Under the pieces are notes generated by a model that saw nothing but the letters and a program-made list of their open reading frames with translations, was not told the DNA's origin and searched no databases. 64,000 bases of DNA from G963668345 sp965206025 (GTDB lineage: Bacteria > Acidobacteriota > Terriglobia > Bryobacterales > UBA6623): contig CBDBIU010000005.1 in the NCBI GenBank assembly GCA_965206025.1, positions 2,324,208 to 2,388,207 on the forward strand, in the 5' to 3' direction. Below, piece by piece: positions 27,059-36,952 of the stretch. Made by a program: the position numbers and the translations under genes. Position 1 is the stretch's first letter, and each line of letters opens with the position of its first letter.

Positions 27059-29937
27059 CTACTGTTGAACCTCTCGTAAAGCGCTCGGGAGCTTGTGGCC
27101 AAGAGCATCGCCTTCTGCTTCTCGAAATCGAAGACCGGACGGATACAGGTAAGTACTGCGTCACGAGCGAAGAACTCCGCTTCCTCTGATTGATGCATGA
27201 CCTCGAGTTCGGTCTCGACCCAGCGCAGCTCGCCGAAACGCGACGCCGTCAACCACTTTGCGAAGAGATTGTTGAAGGCCACGGCAATGCCGATCCGACC
27301 TTCCGAAACGGCGAAAGCCCACAGCCCACTGGGCTGACCGGGAAAGACGATCCGGCCCGCCCGCTCCCACTGAATGCCGTCCCCACTGCAACTGACGCGC
27401 AGCTCCGTGACGTGTCTGTACCGCTTGCCGTTGACCACGAAGTAGCCGTGGAGCCAGTCGGCCGGCGCGTAGGGCTGAAGTTCGTCCGATGAGTTCTCGT
27501 AAACCGCCCACAAAGTCCCATCCCGGGTCTTCACGAGACGGTTCCGATAGAGGTCTTGCGATATGCCTTTCCGCGGCGGCCCCCAACTCCTCAAGTCCTT
27601 CGAGTGTCGCACGAAGCCCTGTGCCAGTAGCATCACGTAGCCCCTGCGGCTGGGGACGACGTTGTAGGTCCGCTCGGGGGGCTCGGCCTGTGCATAGGTG
27701 TAGCCGATGTTCTTAGGTGGTTCTTCGAACACCATACGCTGCGGCGTCGCCCAGCGCAGCAAATCCGCGGAGAACGCCACGAAGCGCCTCGCGCTTCTCT
27801 TGCTGGTTCCACGCGCCCAAAGCATGGCGTACCGGCCGTCATGGGTTCGGACCAACGACGGATCAAACTCCCGTTCCCGGGTGTTGATCGTAATGGGTAC
27901 GTCAATCTTGAGCCGCAGGTCACGTTGGAGGAAGATCTCGATGTCGCCATCTATTGAATACACGAGCCAGTCCTCGGCGTACACATCCAGGGAAGGATCG
28001 CCCGAATAAAAGGCTGTCTGTCCCTCGCGGATTACGGAGCTGCTTTCCCAGCCGGCCGTGTGACGGTCGATCAGTTTTTGAACCGCGGGGTCGAGCTGTG
28101 TCACGACACCGGATCTCGTCTCGACGGTCGCGCCGTGTTTGGGAGAGACCGCGAACGACGCCTCCCAGTGCACGATGTCTGGGCCATCCTTCGGCCCGAA
28201 CACTTGGTGGTAGAGCGTCTCCACCGGCGTATTCGAATACAAGCCACGTCCCCAGCCCGTACCGATCGAAAAGAATTCGGTCCCTGAGGGCAAAGCAACC
28301 GTCCGCTCGTAGTCGCCTCGCCTCCAGAATTTGAAGTTCTCAAACCGTTTCGAAAAGGAAAACTGTGGGGGCCAGCCTGCGGGCCGCGGCAGGCTGAACC
28401 CGAACGACCCAATGCCCTGGATCTTTGCCCGCAGGGTAACCGAATCGATCTGATAGCCCGAAGGGGCTGCGAAATCGAAGTATTCGTGGCCCCGCTCTTC
28501 ATATCGGGAAGCCACCCTGGCCCGCGCATCGAGGCCGCGGTCCTCGAAGTCTCGCCGGAACACAAGCCCATCTCTGACGACATTGAGCCGGTTGATCTTG
28601 TTCACGGCGTGGTCCCGGATCAACAGACCCGTTTTTGCGTGGTGGCGCAGCAACATGAAATGGGCTTCCGTCCGGATGGGATCACGCTGCCTCTCTTCGT
28701 AGAGGGGGCCTCCGGACAGAAAATCGTACTCTTCGAATAGTTCCCGATAACGATCCAGTGCTCGTCCGATTCTTCCCACATGGGCATACGCTCGGGCCAG
28801 CGTGTGCTGCGCACGGATCTTCCACATAAGCACCGAGGGCTTGGGGACGGATCGCTTAACCCACTGCCCGTCCTCGAATACCGCGTACCCTCCGCGCGCT
28901 TGCTTTTCCGCTCTGCGCGTCAGCTCAGCTTCAATATCACCAGGCCACAACCGATACCGAATGCTGCGATCCGCCAGTATCTTTCCAAACGATTCGTATT
29001 TTCCCGTTGCGTGCAGCTCATCAATCCTGTCAAGGATGAACCGCTTGGTCGCCTCCATCTCGTTGGTCTTTTGTTCATGCTGTTTCACGAGGCGCAAAAG
29101 CTCGTTCAACAGACGGATCCCCGACCTGTGATTGTTCAAAGGGTCCAAACATTGCTCGGCCGCGGCGAAGTAGTACTCTAGAGCGCTTCCCACGTCACCC
29201 CTCTTCTCGTAGAGTTGCGCCAGCTCCCGGGCAAAGACGACGGCATGTTCGCTCCTGCCGAGCAGATAGTACATCTCGAGTACGGCCGGGTAGACCTTGA
29301 TGAAATCGCCGGCTTGCCGAGCTGCGTCGAGGTATTCAGCCAGCGCTTCCGGGTAGTGGCCGTTGTCGAAGGCTCGGATGCCTTGGTAGTAGGATTTCGC
29401 TACGTCAATGGTTTTCGGGATCTCTTTCTCGATGCCCTCAAGCTGTGCCGGATCGACAGGATTGCCCAGGGCCACAAGAAGTCTCTCGCTCAAGTCCCGC
29501 GGAGCGCTGAGGACTTTGGCGTAGGGATCCGTCCAAGTGACCCGTGCAAGAATCTGCTGGTCCGAGATTCTTATAAGCCGAACTTGAATCGTCAGTCGAT
29601 CGCCTTGCCTTGCAAAATTTCCTAGCAGCAGGAGCTGGGCCTTGGCTAGTTGGGCTTGTCGAATCGCAGTGTCGCTGTCCACCAGCCCGTGCTCCGCCAA
29701 ACCGTGTTCCCGGAGGATTTCCTTCAGGTATTGACGCTCAATGACCTGATACGGGCCAAGCTTATTCATGGCGCCGATGATCATGTCGGCGAGACCTTCC
29801 TGGAGCCAGTCCATGCCGACATCGTCGCCTAGCCGATTGAAGTCGAGAACGCAGAGGGTCTGAACGGGAGGGTTCGCTGCTGCCGCGGACGTGAAGCAGA
29901 GCAGCAAGGAAACAGCGAGAACCGTCAAGAATCTCAT
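27055..29937 (-). CDS. CsgG/FlgO-like domain-TPR-propeller fusion protein
   Basis: The 960-aa protein starts at ATG 29937 (MRFLTVLAVSLLL), a signal peptide. The frame stays open upstream to 30594, but those 219 codons run through an IS481 remnant and are not credible protein. Residues 25-170 resemble CsgG/FlgO-type proteins (TLCVLDFNRLGDD, GLADMII, VIERQYLKEIL, AKAQLLLLGNF). Residues 190-420 are TPR-like helical repeats (YYQGIRAFDNGHYPEALAEYLDAAR). Residues 640-930 hold BNR/propeller-like repeats such as DPSLVRTHDGRYAMLW, SKDLRSWGPP, NRLVKTRDGTLWAVYE and SGDGIQWERAG. This combination is unusual. It is probably periplasmic or outer-membrane-associated, with unknown function. Confidence 0.75.
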   Translation of the reverse strand: MRFLTVLAVSLLLCFTSAAAANPPVQTLCVLDFNRLGDDVGMDWLQEGLADMIIGAMNKLGPYQVIERQYLKEILREHGLAEHGLVDSDTAIRQAQLAKAQLLLLGNFARQGDRLTIQVRLIRISDQQILARVTWTDPYAKVLSAPRDLSERLLVALGNPVDPAQLEGIEKEIPKTIDVAKSYYQGIRAFDNGHYPEALAEYLDAARQAGDFIKVYPAVLEMYYLLGRSEHAVVFARELAQLYEKRGDVGSALEYYFAAAEQCLDPLNNHRSGIRLLNELLRLVKQHEQKTNEMEATKRFILDRIDELHATGKYESFGKILADRSIRYRLWPGDIEAELTRRAEKQARGGYAVFEDGQWVKRSVPKPSVLMWKIRAQHTLARAYAHVGRIGRALDRYRELFEEYDFLSGGPLYEERQRDPIRTEAHFMLLRHHAKTGLLIRDHAVNKINRLNVVRDGLVFRRDFEDRGLDARARVASRYEERGHEYFDFAAPSGYQIDSVTLRAKIQGIGSFGFSLPRPAGWPPQFSFSKRFENFKFWRRGDYERTVALPSGTEFFSIGTGWGRGLYSNTPVETLYHQVFGPKDGPDIVHWEASFAVSPKHGATVETRSGVVTQLDPAVQKLIDRHTAGWESSSVIREGQTAFYSGDPSLDVYAEDWLVYSIDGDIEIFLQRDLRLKIDVPITINTREREFDPSLVRTHDGRYAMLWARGTSKRSARRFVAFSADLLRWATPQRMVFEEPPKNIGYTYAQAEPPERTYNVVPSRRGYVMLLAQGFVRHSKDLRSWGPPRKGISQDLYRNRLVKTRDGTLWAVYENSSDELQPYAPADWLHGYFVVNGKRYRHVTELRVSCSGDGIQWERAGRIVFPGQPSGLWAFAVSEGRIGIAVAFNNLFAKWLTASRFGELRWVETELEVMHQSEEAEFFARDAVLTCIRPVFDFEKQKAMLLATSSRALYERFNSR

Positions 29938-29984
29938 CGCACTCAGAGGTGAAGTCGGGTTGCCGAATCTCGTTCTGCAGTAGT

Positions 29985-30512
29985 CGCCACAGACAGATCT
30001 CATCGGGCAGGATCTGGGAGAAGGCGATGCGGGAATGGTCGTCGACGGCGACGTGGACGAACTCCCAGCCGGCGGCGCGGGTCTTATCGCTGGTAACGCG
30101 GTGACCGGCGTGCTGGAAGCGGCCGAGCTTTTTGATGTCGAGATGCAGTAGATCGCCGGGACGGTGATGTTCGTAGCGGCGAACGGGGGGAGCGGGTTCG
30201 AGATCGCGGAGACGGTTGAGTCCGGCGCGACCGAGGATGCGGCTGACGGTGGCCGGGGATAGGAGGAGGGTTTGGGCGATGCGGCGGCCCGTCCAGCGTT
30301 GTCGGCGCAGGGCGAGGACGCGGTCAACGACGGCTTGCGGGGTGCGGCGCGGGCTATGCCGGGGACGCGAAGAGCGATCGTAGAGACCGGCTTCGCCTTC
30401 GCCGCGTTAGCGGGCCAGCCAACGGCGGGCGAGGCGTCTCTCCAGCGAGGATGCATCGAACCAAAAGGGCTCGGCCTTTGGGCGTCAATCGGGCATTCTG
30501 ATGGATGTTCAT
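29985..30512 (-). pseudogene. IS481-family transposase, 5' fragment, frameshifted
   Basis: The gene starts at 30512 (NIHQNARLTPKGRALLVR) and shifts frame after about 30 codons. It continues with RTPQAVVDRVLALRRQRWTG, then PATVSRILGRAGL, then RPGDLLHLDIKKLGRF, then WEFVHVAVDDHSRIAFSQ. This is the N-terminal helix-turn-helix plus the first half of the DDE core. It breaks off after the second acidic region, so it cannot transpose. The left IS end is near 30590 (TGTCTCAACAC on the minus strand). The break point lies about 50 bp upstream of the CsgG-like gene and may have replaced its promoter. Confidence 0.85.
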
Positions 30513-30715
30513 GCGGTCTCTCCAGGGTCGTGGTTATTCGACAACTCCAGCTTCCCTGGTCCGGGATCGAATGAACAATGTGTTGAGACATCACAGCTAG
30601 CCCGCTTTTCTGCTTTGAAAATAGGCCCTGTCTGTAACGGGAATTACGTTACGGGGACGTATTTTCATGCTGCGGGGTGGACGAAGTATGGCGACTCACC
30701 AGGGCTATAAAATAG

Positions 30716-31102
30716 CTACTTCTGGTGCTGCCAACAGTGTGCGCTGCCGGCTGACGCCTTTCTCTTGCACTGGGCGCCCTTCTTCGTCGTGGCCACGCAG
30801 CGTTGCGACACGCGCGAAGACTTGGATTCGGTTTTTGCCGTGTCTCTCGAAGGAGTTGCACTCTCGTCGCTATTGCCCCTTGGCGGCCCGCAACGGCTAC
30901 AGGCCGTGTAGCCTTCGGCGAGCGCCGCCTTTAGATCCTTGGGAATGCGGCTTTTCTCGAGATATCGGTACCCATTCCGGTGGTACTTCTTGCCGGTTTG
31001 TGTTACGTAGACCGGTTGTTTGCTCGTTTCTTCCGCCGGCAGACTCGCAAAGATCAAGAAGGTAACGCAGTACGTAACCACCGTTAACCGAAACAGCCTC
31101 AT
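30716..31102 (-). CDS. Small secreted protein with nuclease-tail-like and DUF5763-like motifs
   Basis: The 128-aa protein starts at an ATG with an excellent Shine-Dalgarno (CGGAGGAAGAA). A signal peptide is followed by VYVTQTGKKYHRNGYRYL...IPKDLKAALAEGYTACSRCGPP. This module is often found at the ends of thermonuclease-like proteins, usually with a Cys where this one has Tyr (YHRNGYRYL). The C-terminal part (RCVATTKKGAQCKRKA...HCWQHQ) matches the short Cys/His motif of DUF5763-like proteins and may bind zinc. No catalytic domain is present. Confidence 0.7.
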   Translation of the reverse strand: MRLFRLTVVTYCVTFLIFASLPAEETSKQPVYVTQTGKKYHRNGYRYLEKSRIPKDLKAALAEGYTACSRCGPPRGNSDESATPSRDTAKTESKSSRVSQRCVATTKKGAQCKRKASAGSAHCWQHQK

Positions 31103-31169
31103 TTCTTCCTCCGAGGATCGAAATCAGGTCTGTTCATAGTCACTTGATCTCACCGTAAAGCTAAGCGGG

Positions 31170-33056
31170 TTATCGCCCGGTCTCCCACTTCAGACCGACC
31201 CGCATCAACCGCGGCGTGCCCGTCGTGGGAGTAGGAACAAAGCCAACCAGAAATCGTCGGTCCAGCAGGTTCTCCACGGCAAACAGCGCCGAAACGCCGT
31301 GTCCCAGGCGGTGTCGCAGCATGACCTGCAACGTCAAAAAACCCGGCAGCAGGAACTGATTCAAGTCATCTTCAAACTGTGCGGCCGAGGAGCGAATGCC
31401 GCCGCGAACGAGCGTCTTGCCGGCGGCGTAGAGCAACTGAAACGACCCCTGGTGTCTAGGGACCTGAGGCATCCAAACGCCGATGTCGAGCTGCGAATCG
31501 ACATAAAGATAAGCCGCCTCGGCGCGGAAGCGGCCGAAGGTCTTGAGGACTTCCAGCTCCACGCCTCGTCCGGTCGCTTTGCCCAGGTTGCGGCGCTGCC
31601 TGAGCGGCGAAGGCTCCAAGCGAATCGTCGCATTGCCGATCAGATCACCAACCTCTTGCCAAAAAAGGGTCGTCCGAAAGATAGCGCCGCCCTTTCGCCA
31701 ATCCAAACCCGCCTGGGCCCCGAACATCGTTTCCGGACGAAGTTCGGGATTGCTTAGCGTGGTGATGTTGCCGACGCGAAATTGGCGAAAGAATTCGTTC
31801 AAGGTCGGCGCCCGGAAGCTGCGATAGACGGAAGCCCGCCAGCGGCGCGGCCCCTCCGAGAACGCCAGCCCCGCGCGGGGGCTCCAGAACTCATTTCCCC
31901 GGTCGGTAAAATCGTGGCGCACGCCGCCGTAGATTCGCGCGCGGGGGCCGGCGGCGAAATCAGTTTGGACAAACAATCCTTGCTGCCACAGTCTTCCACC
32001 CGGCCGGCGCACGAACCCTGTGCTGACAACCGTATCGCGGCTGACGCCGCCTGCTCGGTGAGCGTCGGTCCCGAGGATGAGGTTCACCTTCTGCGACGGG
32101 CGCGTCCAGACGATCGATCCCCCGCTATCTTCCGAGGCGACTCGCTGCAGCAGCGTCTGGCGCTCGAAGTCGCGAGCTTCGTTGACGAAGGAGAAACCGT
32201 TGCGCAACACTCCTCGCGAGTGATAGCCGCTAAGCGAAAGGCCCTCCCGCTGGTAGTGAGCACCGGCGGTTCCGAGCGAGCTGGAATTCGTCCGCAGGAA
32301 CGTGGCGTTTTGCCGCTGCTCGGCAACAACGTTCGCCTTCAGCAGCAGGCGGTCCTTCTTGCCGAAATAGTCGAAACGCAGGTCCCCGACGACGAAGTCG
32401 ACGTCGGCCCGGCGATCCACGCTGCCGCGGCTTTCCTCGGGCACGGTGAAATACCCGTCCGAGCGAAACCCGCGAACCAGAGCGGATAGGCCGACTTTCC
32501 CCAACAAGTCCGCGTACCCGCCGCGAACATCCGCGATGCCGGCACCCCCTCCCTCGGCCGCGGCCCACGCGCGGCGCGACTCCGGGGTGGGGGTGAGCAG
32601 CGAGACAACGCCCCCCATGCCGCGATCGCCGTAGACGCTCGTCGCGGCCCCGCGTGATATTTCCACCGCGTCGATCGCGTCGGGGTTGAGCCGGGACCAA
32701 TACACCCAACCGCCGAAGGGGTCGTTCAGCGGCAGACCATCGTAGAGGACCAACGTGCGTCCGGCCGCGCTGCTGCCGATTCCCCGAAGCGAAATCCCCT
32801 GCGTGGTCGGATGGGCGACCAGACTGGAGGAGCGCCGGAACAGCGTGAAGCCGGGAATCTCGCGCAGACGGTCGTCTAGGTTGACCCCCGGGTGCGACTC
32901 GATCGTCTTTCGGGAAACCGAGGTGATATAGCCAGACGAAGGGGAGTCCACGGTCCCCCGGACCGTGATCGTCGTCTTCAGCGGCTCGAGTGCAAGCCGC
33001 TCATCATCGGCCCACAATACGCCTGGAAGCGCCAACAGGAGCAAGTACCAGATCAT
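31170..33056 (-). CDS. TonB-dependent outer-membrane receptor
   Basis: The 628-aa protein has a signal peptide (to about residue 16, VLWADD) and a plug domain (about 28-150). The plug includes ITSVSRKTIESHPGVNLDDRLREIPGF, QGISLRGIGSSAAGRTLVLYDGLPLND and EISRGAATSVYGDRGMGGVV. A 22-strand-type barrel follows to the C-terminus. It imports a large nutrient (siderophore, vitamin or glycan) with TonB energy. There is no substrate-specific neighbour and no obvious cobalamin riboswitch upstream. The last residue is Arg instead of the usual aromatic. It is divergent from the S9 peptidase. Confidence 0.93.
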   Translation of the reverse strand: MIWYLLLLALPGVLWADDERLALEPLKTTITVRGTVDSPSSGYITSVSRKTIESHPGVNLDDRLREIPGFTLFRRSSSLVAHPTTQGISLRGIGSSAAGRTLVLYDGLPLNDPFGGWVYWSRLNPDAIDAVEISRGAATSVYGDRGMGGVVSLLTPTPESRRAWAAAEGGGAGIADVRGGYADLLGKVGLSALVRGFRSDGYFTVPEESRGSVDRRADVDFVVGDLRFDYFGKKDRLLLKANVVAEQRQNATFLRTNSSSLGTAGAHYQREGLSLSGYHSRGVLRNGFSFVNEARDFERQTLLQRVASEDSGGSIVWTRPSQKVNLILGTDAHRAGGVSRDTVVSTGFVRRPGGRLWQQGLFVQTDFAAGPRARIYGGVRHDFTDRGNEFWSPRAGLAFSEGPRRWRASVYRSFRAPTLNEFFRQFRVGNITTLSNPELRPETMFGAQAGLDWRKGGAIFRTTLFWQEVGDLIGNATIRLEPSPLRQRRNLGKATGRGVELEVLKTFGRFRAEAAYLYVDSQLDIGVWMPQVPRHQGSFQLLYAAGKTLVRGGIRSSAAQFEDDLNQFLLPGFLTLQVMLRHRLGHGVSALFAVENLLDRRFLVGFVPTPTTGTPRLMRVGLKWETGR

Positions 33057-33272
33057 CAGAAGTATACGGACGTGACCGCCGAACCCTCTGCAAAATTGTA
33101 GCGCGGGCCATGGGTGCGGTGACGTGACACGCCGGAACCCGCGGCACCTGTCTCGCCACAGGGCGCGTTTATCGTCTACCCGCGGCCGCCGGTGGAGACT
33201 CGATTCCGCCCGCCCGCGCCGCCGTCTTTCGCGGTGGCCAACGGCTGCGTTACAGTCTTAGGAGTGCTCCGT

Positions 33273-35390
33273 GTGGTTCTAGTATTGCCGCTGCTCTTGG
33301 CCCCGTTACTTTCTCAGCCGGCGAAAAAGCCTTTCGATGTCTGGGCGCTACATCGACTTGCTCGCATCTCCGACCCTCAGTTGTCGCCCGACGGCTCGAC
33401 GCTGGCATTCGTCGTCACGAAAGCTTACGTTTCCGACAACACCAAAGAGAAGCACATTCACACGATATCGATTGACGGCGGTACGGAGCGGCGCATCACC
33501 TTTTCCGGCAAGCAGAACGAGCGGCCGCGCTGGTCGCCGGGATCCAATCAGATCGCTTTCGTCTCCGACCGTTCCGGCTCGTCTCAGATCTGGCTGATGG
33601 ACTCCGACGGCAGCCGAGCTCGTCAAGTGACCGACCTGGCAACCGAAGCCGCCGGGGTAGTCTTCTCGACCGACGGCGAGCACCTGCTCTTTACGAGCCG
33701 TGTCTTCCCCGAATGCGGCGCCGATGACGCTTGCAACAAAGACAAACTGAGACTTCAAAAAGAAGGTCCCGTCAAGGCGCAAGTCTTCGACCGTCTTCTC
33801 TATCGCCATTGGGACACTTGGAACGATGGCCGCCGCACTCATCTTCTTGTCGCCGGCATCGACGGCGATCAGGTTCGTGATCTGACGCCGGGACGTCGCG
33901 ACGTTCCCCCCTTCTCCCTGGGCGGACCCGACAGCTACGACGTCTCGCCCGACGGATTCGAAGTTTGCTTCACCATGGCCGCCACGCGCTCGCCCGCCAC
34001 CGAGACGAACAGCGAGATCTACGTCGTTCCGATCCAGGGCGGGGAGCCGGTCATGATTACTTCCAATCCGGCCGTCGATACCTCCCCGCTCTACTCGCCT
34101 GACGGGCGCTATATCGCCTATCGAGCGCAGTCAAGGCCCAACTACGAAAGCGACCGTTTTACGCTCATAGTGTACGATCGAACCACCGGGGACACCGCCG
34201 ACGTCACCGAGACCTCGGATCGTTGGGTGACCGGCATCGCCTGGTCTCCGGACTCTTCGCGGCTTTTCTTCACCGCGGAGGACCGCGGCCGCTCGCCGAT
34301 CTACACCGTACCGGCGGTCGGCGGCGGCATTCAGCCGGTCGTTTTCGGCGATGCGACACACGGCGACGTCCAACTCACCCCCGACGGCAAGTCCATCATC
34401 TATAGCGGCCATAGCGGCTCTCATCCGACCGAGATTTTTCGCGGCTTCTCGACCGGCGGACGGCCGCAACAGCTCACCCATCTCAACGACGAGATTCTTG
34501 GGGAACATCAAATCACTCCGCTCGAGCAAATCTCCTACGAGGCCGGTGACGGCACGCAAATACACGGTTTTGTCGTCAAGCCTCCAGGCTTCGACTACGA
34601 AAAGAAGTATCCGCTGTTGCTGCTCGTCCATGGCGGCCCGCAAGGGGCTTGGGGAGAAAAGTGGAGTTATCGCTGGAACGCCCAAGTCTTCGCCGGAGCC
34701 GGATTCGTCGTTTTTATGCCCAATCCAAGGGGGTCCACCGGGTACGGCCAAGCCTTCATCGACGCCATCAACGGGGACTGGGGCGGCATGGTCTACGACG
34801 ACATCATGGCCGGCGTGGATTACTTTCTGAAGCAGCCCTACATTGACAACCGCAAGCTCGCCGCCGCCGGCGGCTCCTACGGCGGCTATATGGTCAACTG
34901 GATGCTCGGTCACACCAGCCGTTTTCGCGCCTTCGTCTCGCACGCCGGCGTGTTCGATTTACGCAGCATGTTCGGCTCTACGGAAGAGTTGTGGTTTCCC
35001 CTTTGGGAATTCAGCGGTCCACCCTGGGACAACCCGGAAATGTATGCCCGGTGGTCTCCCAGCAACTTCGCGCAAAATTTCAAGACCCCGACCTTAGTTG
35101 TCCATGGAGAAAGCGACTATCGAGTCCCCGTCAGCCAAGCCATGCAACTCTTCAGCGCCTTGCAGCTGCGGGACGTGCCCTCTCGATTCCTCTACTTTCC
35201 CGACGAAGGCCATTGGATCCTCAAACCTCGAAACAGCGTCCTGTGGTATGAGACCGTCATCGACTGGCTGGAGCAGTGGGTGAACACGGCCTACCGCCAC
35301 CGAACGAGACAGCGGCAATACGGGCCGACTCTCGACCCTCCGGAAACCGAATCCTCGAAACCAGCGGGTGAAATCAAGATTCAAAGATGA
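33273..35390 (+). CDS. S9-family prolyl-oligopeptidase-like serine peptidase, exported
   Basis: The protein is 705 aa from GTG 33273, which has AGGAG 8 bases upstream; the frame is open from a GTG at 33192 without a good ribosome site. The N-terminal signal (MVLVLPLLLAPLLSQ) precedes a WD/TolB-like propeller (about 30-430; SPDGSTLAFV, SPDGRYIAYR, SPDSSRLFF). The alpha/beta-hydrolase domain (about 460-690) contains the triad S535 (GGSYGGY), D615 (ESDYRVP) and H647 (DEGHW). It probably cleaves dipeptides or acyl-amino acids from peptides in the periplasm. A peptidase of related purpose (PepP-like) is encoded convergently downstream. Confidence 0.93.
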   Translation: MVLVLPLLLAPLLSQPAKKPFDVWALHRLARISDPQLSPDGSTLAFVVTKAYVSDNTKEKHIHTISIDGGTERRITFSGKQNERPRWSPGSNQIAFVSDRSGSSQIWLMDSDGSRARQVTDLATEAAGVVFSTDGEHLLFTSRVFPECGADDACNKDKLRLQKEGPVKAQVFDRLLYRHWDTWNDGRRTHLLVAGIDGDQVRDLTPGRRDVPPFSLGGPDSYDVSPDGFEVCFTMAATRSPATETNSEIYVVPIQGGEPVMITSNPAVDTSPLYSPDGRYIAYRAQSRPNYESDRFTLIVYDRTTGDTADVTETSDRWVTGIAWSPDSSRLFFTAEDRGRSPIYTVPAVGGGIQPVVFGDATHGDVQLTPDGKSIIYSGHSGSHPTEIFRGFSTGGRPQQLTHLNDEILGEHQITPLEQISYEAGDGTQIHGFVVKPPGFDYEKKYPLLLLVHGGPQGAWGEKWSYRWNAQVFAGAGFVVFMPNPRGSTGYGQAFIDAINGDWGGMVYDDIMAGVDYFLKQPYIDNRKLAAAGGSYGGYMVNWMLGHTSRFRAFVSHAGVFDLRSMFGSTEELWFPLWEFSGPPWDNPEMYARWSPSNFAQNFKTPTLVVHGESDYRVPVSQAMQLFSALQLRDVPSRFLYFPDEGHWILKPRNSVLWYETVIDWLEQWVNTAYRHRTRQRQYGPTLDPPETESSKPAGEIKIQR

Positions 35391-35547
35391 ACGTCCACAC
35401 TCGCGTTGACACACGGCGGCGGGCGCGTTCTCCGGAAACGCGAGTGGATTGATGGAACAGAAGTACCAAGCCGCCGCGACGGCGGATCGAGCGGCCCGGG
35501 AGGAAAGCAGGCGCACCCCCGGGATCTCCCACGGGAGAGGCGGACAC

Positions 35548-36867
35548 TCAGCGGCGGACCATCATCCGTTCGATCTCGCCGGGTTCCTTGGGCAGAGCCG
35601 AACTCAAGACCTGCCCGCCATCGCTTGTCACTAAAACCATATCCTCGATCCGCACGCCGATATTCTCTTCGGGGAGGTAGACGCCCGGCTCGATGGTGAT
35701 TACCATCCCCGGCTTGAGCGCCGCTTTAGGGTGTCCAGGGTCGTGTACGCCGAGGCCCACGTGATGTCCCAACCCGTGGGTAAAATAGCGCCCCAAAGGC
35801 TTCCCGCGCCGATCTTTTCCCTCAGAATCCAGTTTTTCCCGCGCAATCCTGTGCAAGCTTTTGGGGCCATTGCCGGCGAGGGTCATCCCCGGCCTGACTT
35901 TGGCAATCACAACTTTCTGAGCGGAAAGCACGGCCTGGTAGATCTCGCGCTGCCGGTCTGTGAAACGGCCGTCGACGGGCACGGTTCGCGTGATATCGGC
36001 GGCGTAATGGCGGTATTCTCCCCCGGCGTCGATGAGGACCATTTCACCGCTTCGCACTCGAGAGGAGTTTTGTCGATAGTGCAGGATTGTCGCTCTCCGG
36101 CCTCCACCGACGATCGGAGCGTACGCCGGTCGCGCGCAGCCGAGACTCATTAGCCGTTCGATCATGGGAGCCGCCAACTGGTATTCGAACAGGCCGGGAC
36201 GGATCTTCTTCCACGCCGCCAGGTGCGCCTCGACACTGGCGTCTATTGCTCGCCGGATGAGCAGAATCTCCGACTCGGACTTCACCATGCGCATCTCGTC
36301 GAGGGCGCTTCGAACGCTCGACACCGGATACGCGCCCGCGAGCTTGGCGAGCCTCCTCGTCCAATCCGGTTCAGGCTGCTGCGCGAGGTTCGGATGCCGC
36401 CGCGGCAGCAAGCCGTAGATCCGTTCGTAGGCCCCGAGAGCTTGCTTGACGACAGAATCCAGCGTGGCGACGCCCCGAACGTCGGAGAACCCGGTTTTCT
36501 GATCCGAATCGGGTTCGTCGGGGCCCGTTCGAGGGCCGGTCCAGCGCTCCCGCGAGGTGTTTTTCTCGGGAAGAAAGAGGATCTCGCGGTGGGAGGGCTG
36601 GTTTGTGTTCGCCGGCAACAGCAGCAACACGGCCCCAGGCTCATTCCACCCGGTCAGGTAGTAAAAATTGTTCTCTTGGCGGAACGGGGACCTGGCGTCT
36701 TGCGCTTCGCGTTCTCCGTAGCCAAACAGCACAATCTGCCCGTCGCTGAGTTGTTTCGCCAGAGCCAGGCGACGCTGTTGATAGGTCCGCGGTTTCCCGC
36801 TCTCGTCTGCACCGAGCGACACGGCCGCGACAACCGCCACAAACAGCAAGCGACGAATGATCGACAT
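35548..36867 (-). CDS. pepP: Xaa-Pro aminopeptidase (M24B), exported form
   Basis: The 439-aa protein starts at ATG 36867 (MSIIRRLLFVAVVAAV), a signal-like segment. The N-terminal creatinase-like domain (about 25-180; NFYYLTGWNEPGAVLLLLP) precedes the pita-bread metallopeptidase domain. All five metal ligands are visible in order: D in LIDAGGEY, D in AADITRT, H in GLGHHVGL, E in TIEPGVY and E in RIEDMVL. It removes N-terminal residues preceding proline using two divalent metals. The signal suggests a periplasmic location, fitting joint peptide breakdown with the neighbouring S9 peptidase. Confidence 0.93.
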   Translation of the reverse strand: MSIIRRLLFVAVVAAVSLGADESGKPRTYQQRRLALAKQLSDGQIVLFGYGEREAQDARSPFRQENNFYYLTGWNEPGAVLLLLPANTNQPSHREILFLPEKNTSRERWTGPRTGPDEPDSDQKTGFSDVRGVATLDSVVKQALGAYERIYGLLPRRHPNLAQQPEPDWTRRLAKLAGAYPVSSVRSALDEMRMVKSESEILLIRRAIDASVEAHLAAWKKIRPGLFEYQLAAPMIERLMSLGCARPAYAPIVGGGRRATILHYRQNSSRVRSGEMVLIDAGGEYRHYAADITRTVPVDGRFTDRQREIYQAVLSAQKVVIAKVRPGMTLAGNGPKSLHRIAREKLDSEGKDRRGKPLGRYFTHGLGHHVGLGVHDPGHPKAALKPGMVITIEPGVYLPEENIGVRIEDMVLVTSDGGQVLSSALPKEPGEIERMMVRR

Positions 36868-36952
36868 AGGACCAGTATAGGTTTCTACGCGGGCGGTCAA
36901 CGTTGGGCTACAATGCGTGTGCTGATTCTCGGGATCTCTTTGCCGAGGCTAC

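Noticed and set aside
33057..33190. Cobalamin riboswitch upstream of the TonB receptor
   Set aside because: No B12-box-like sequence or matching core could be seen on the minus strand.
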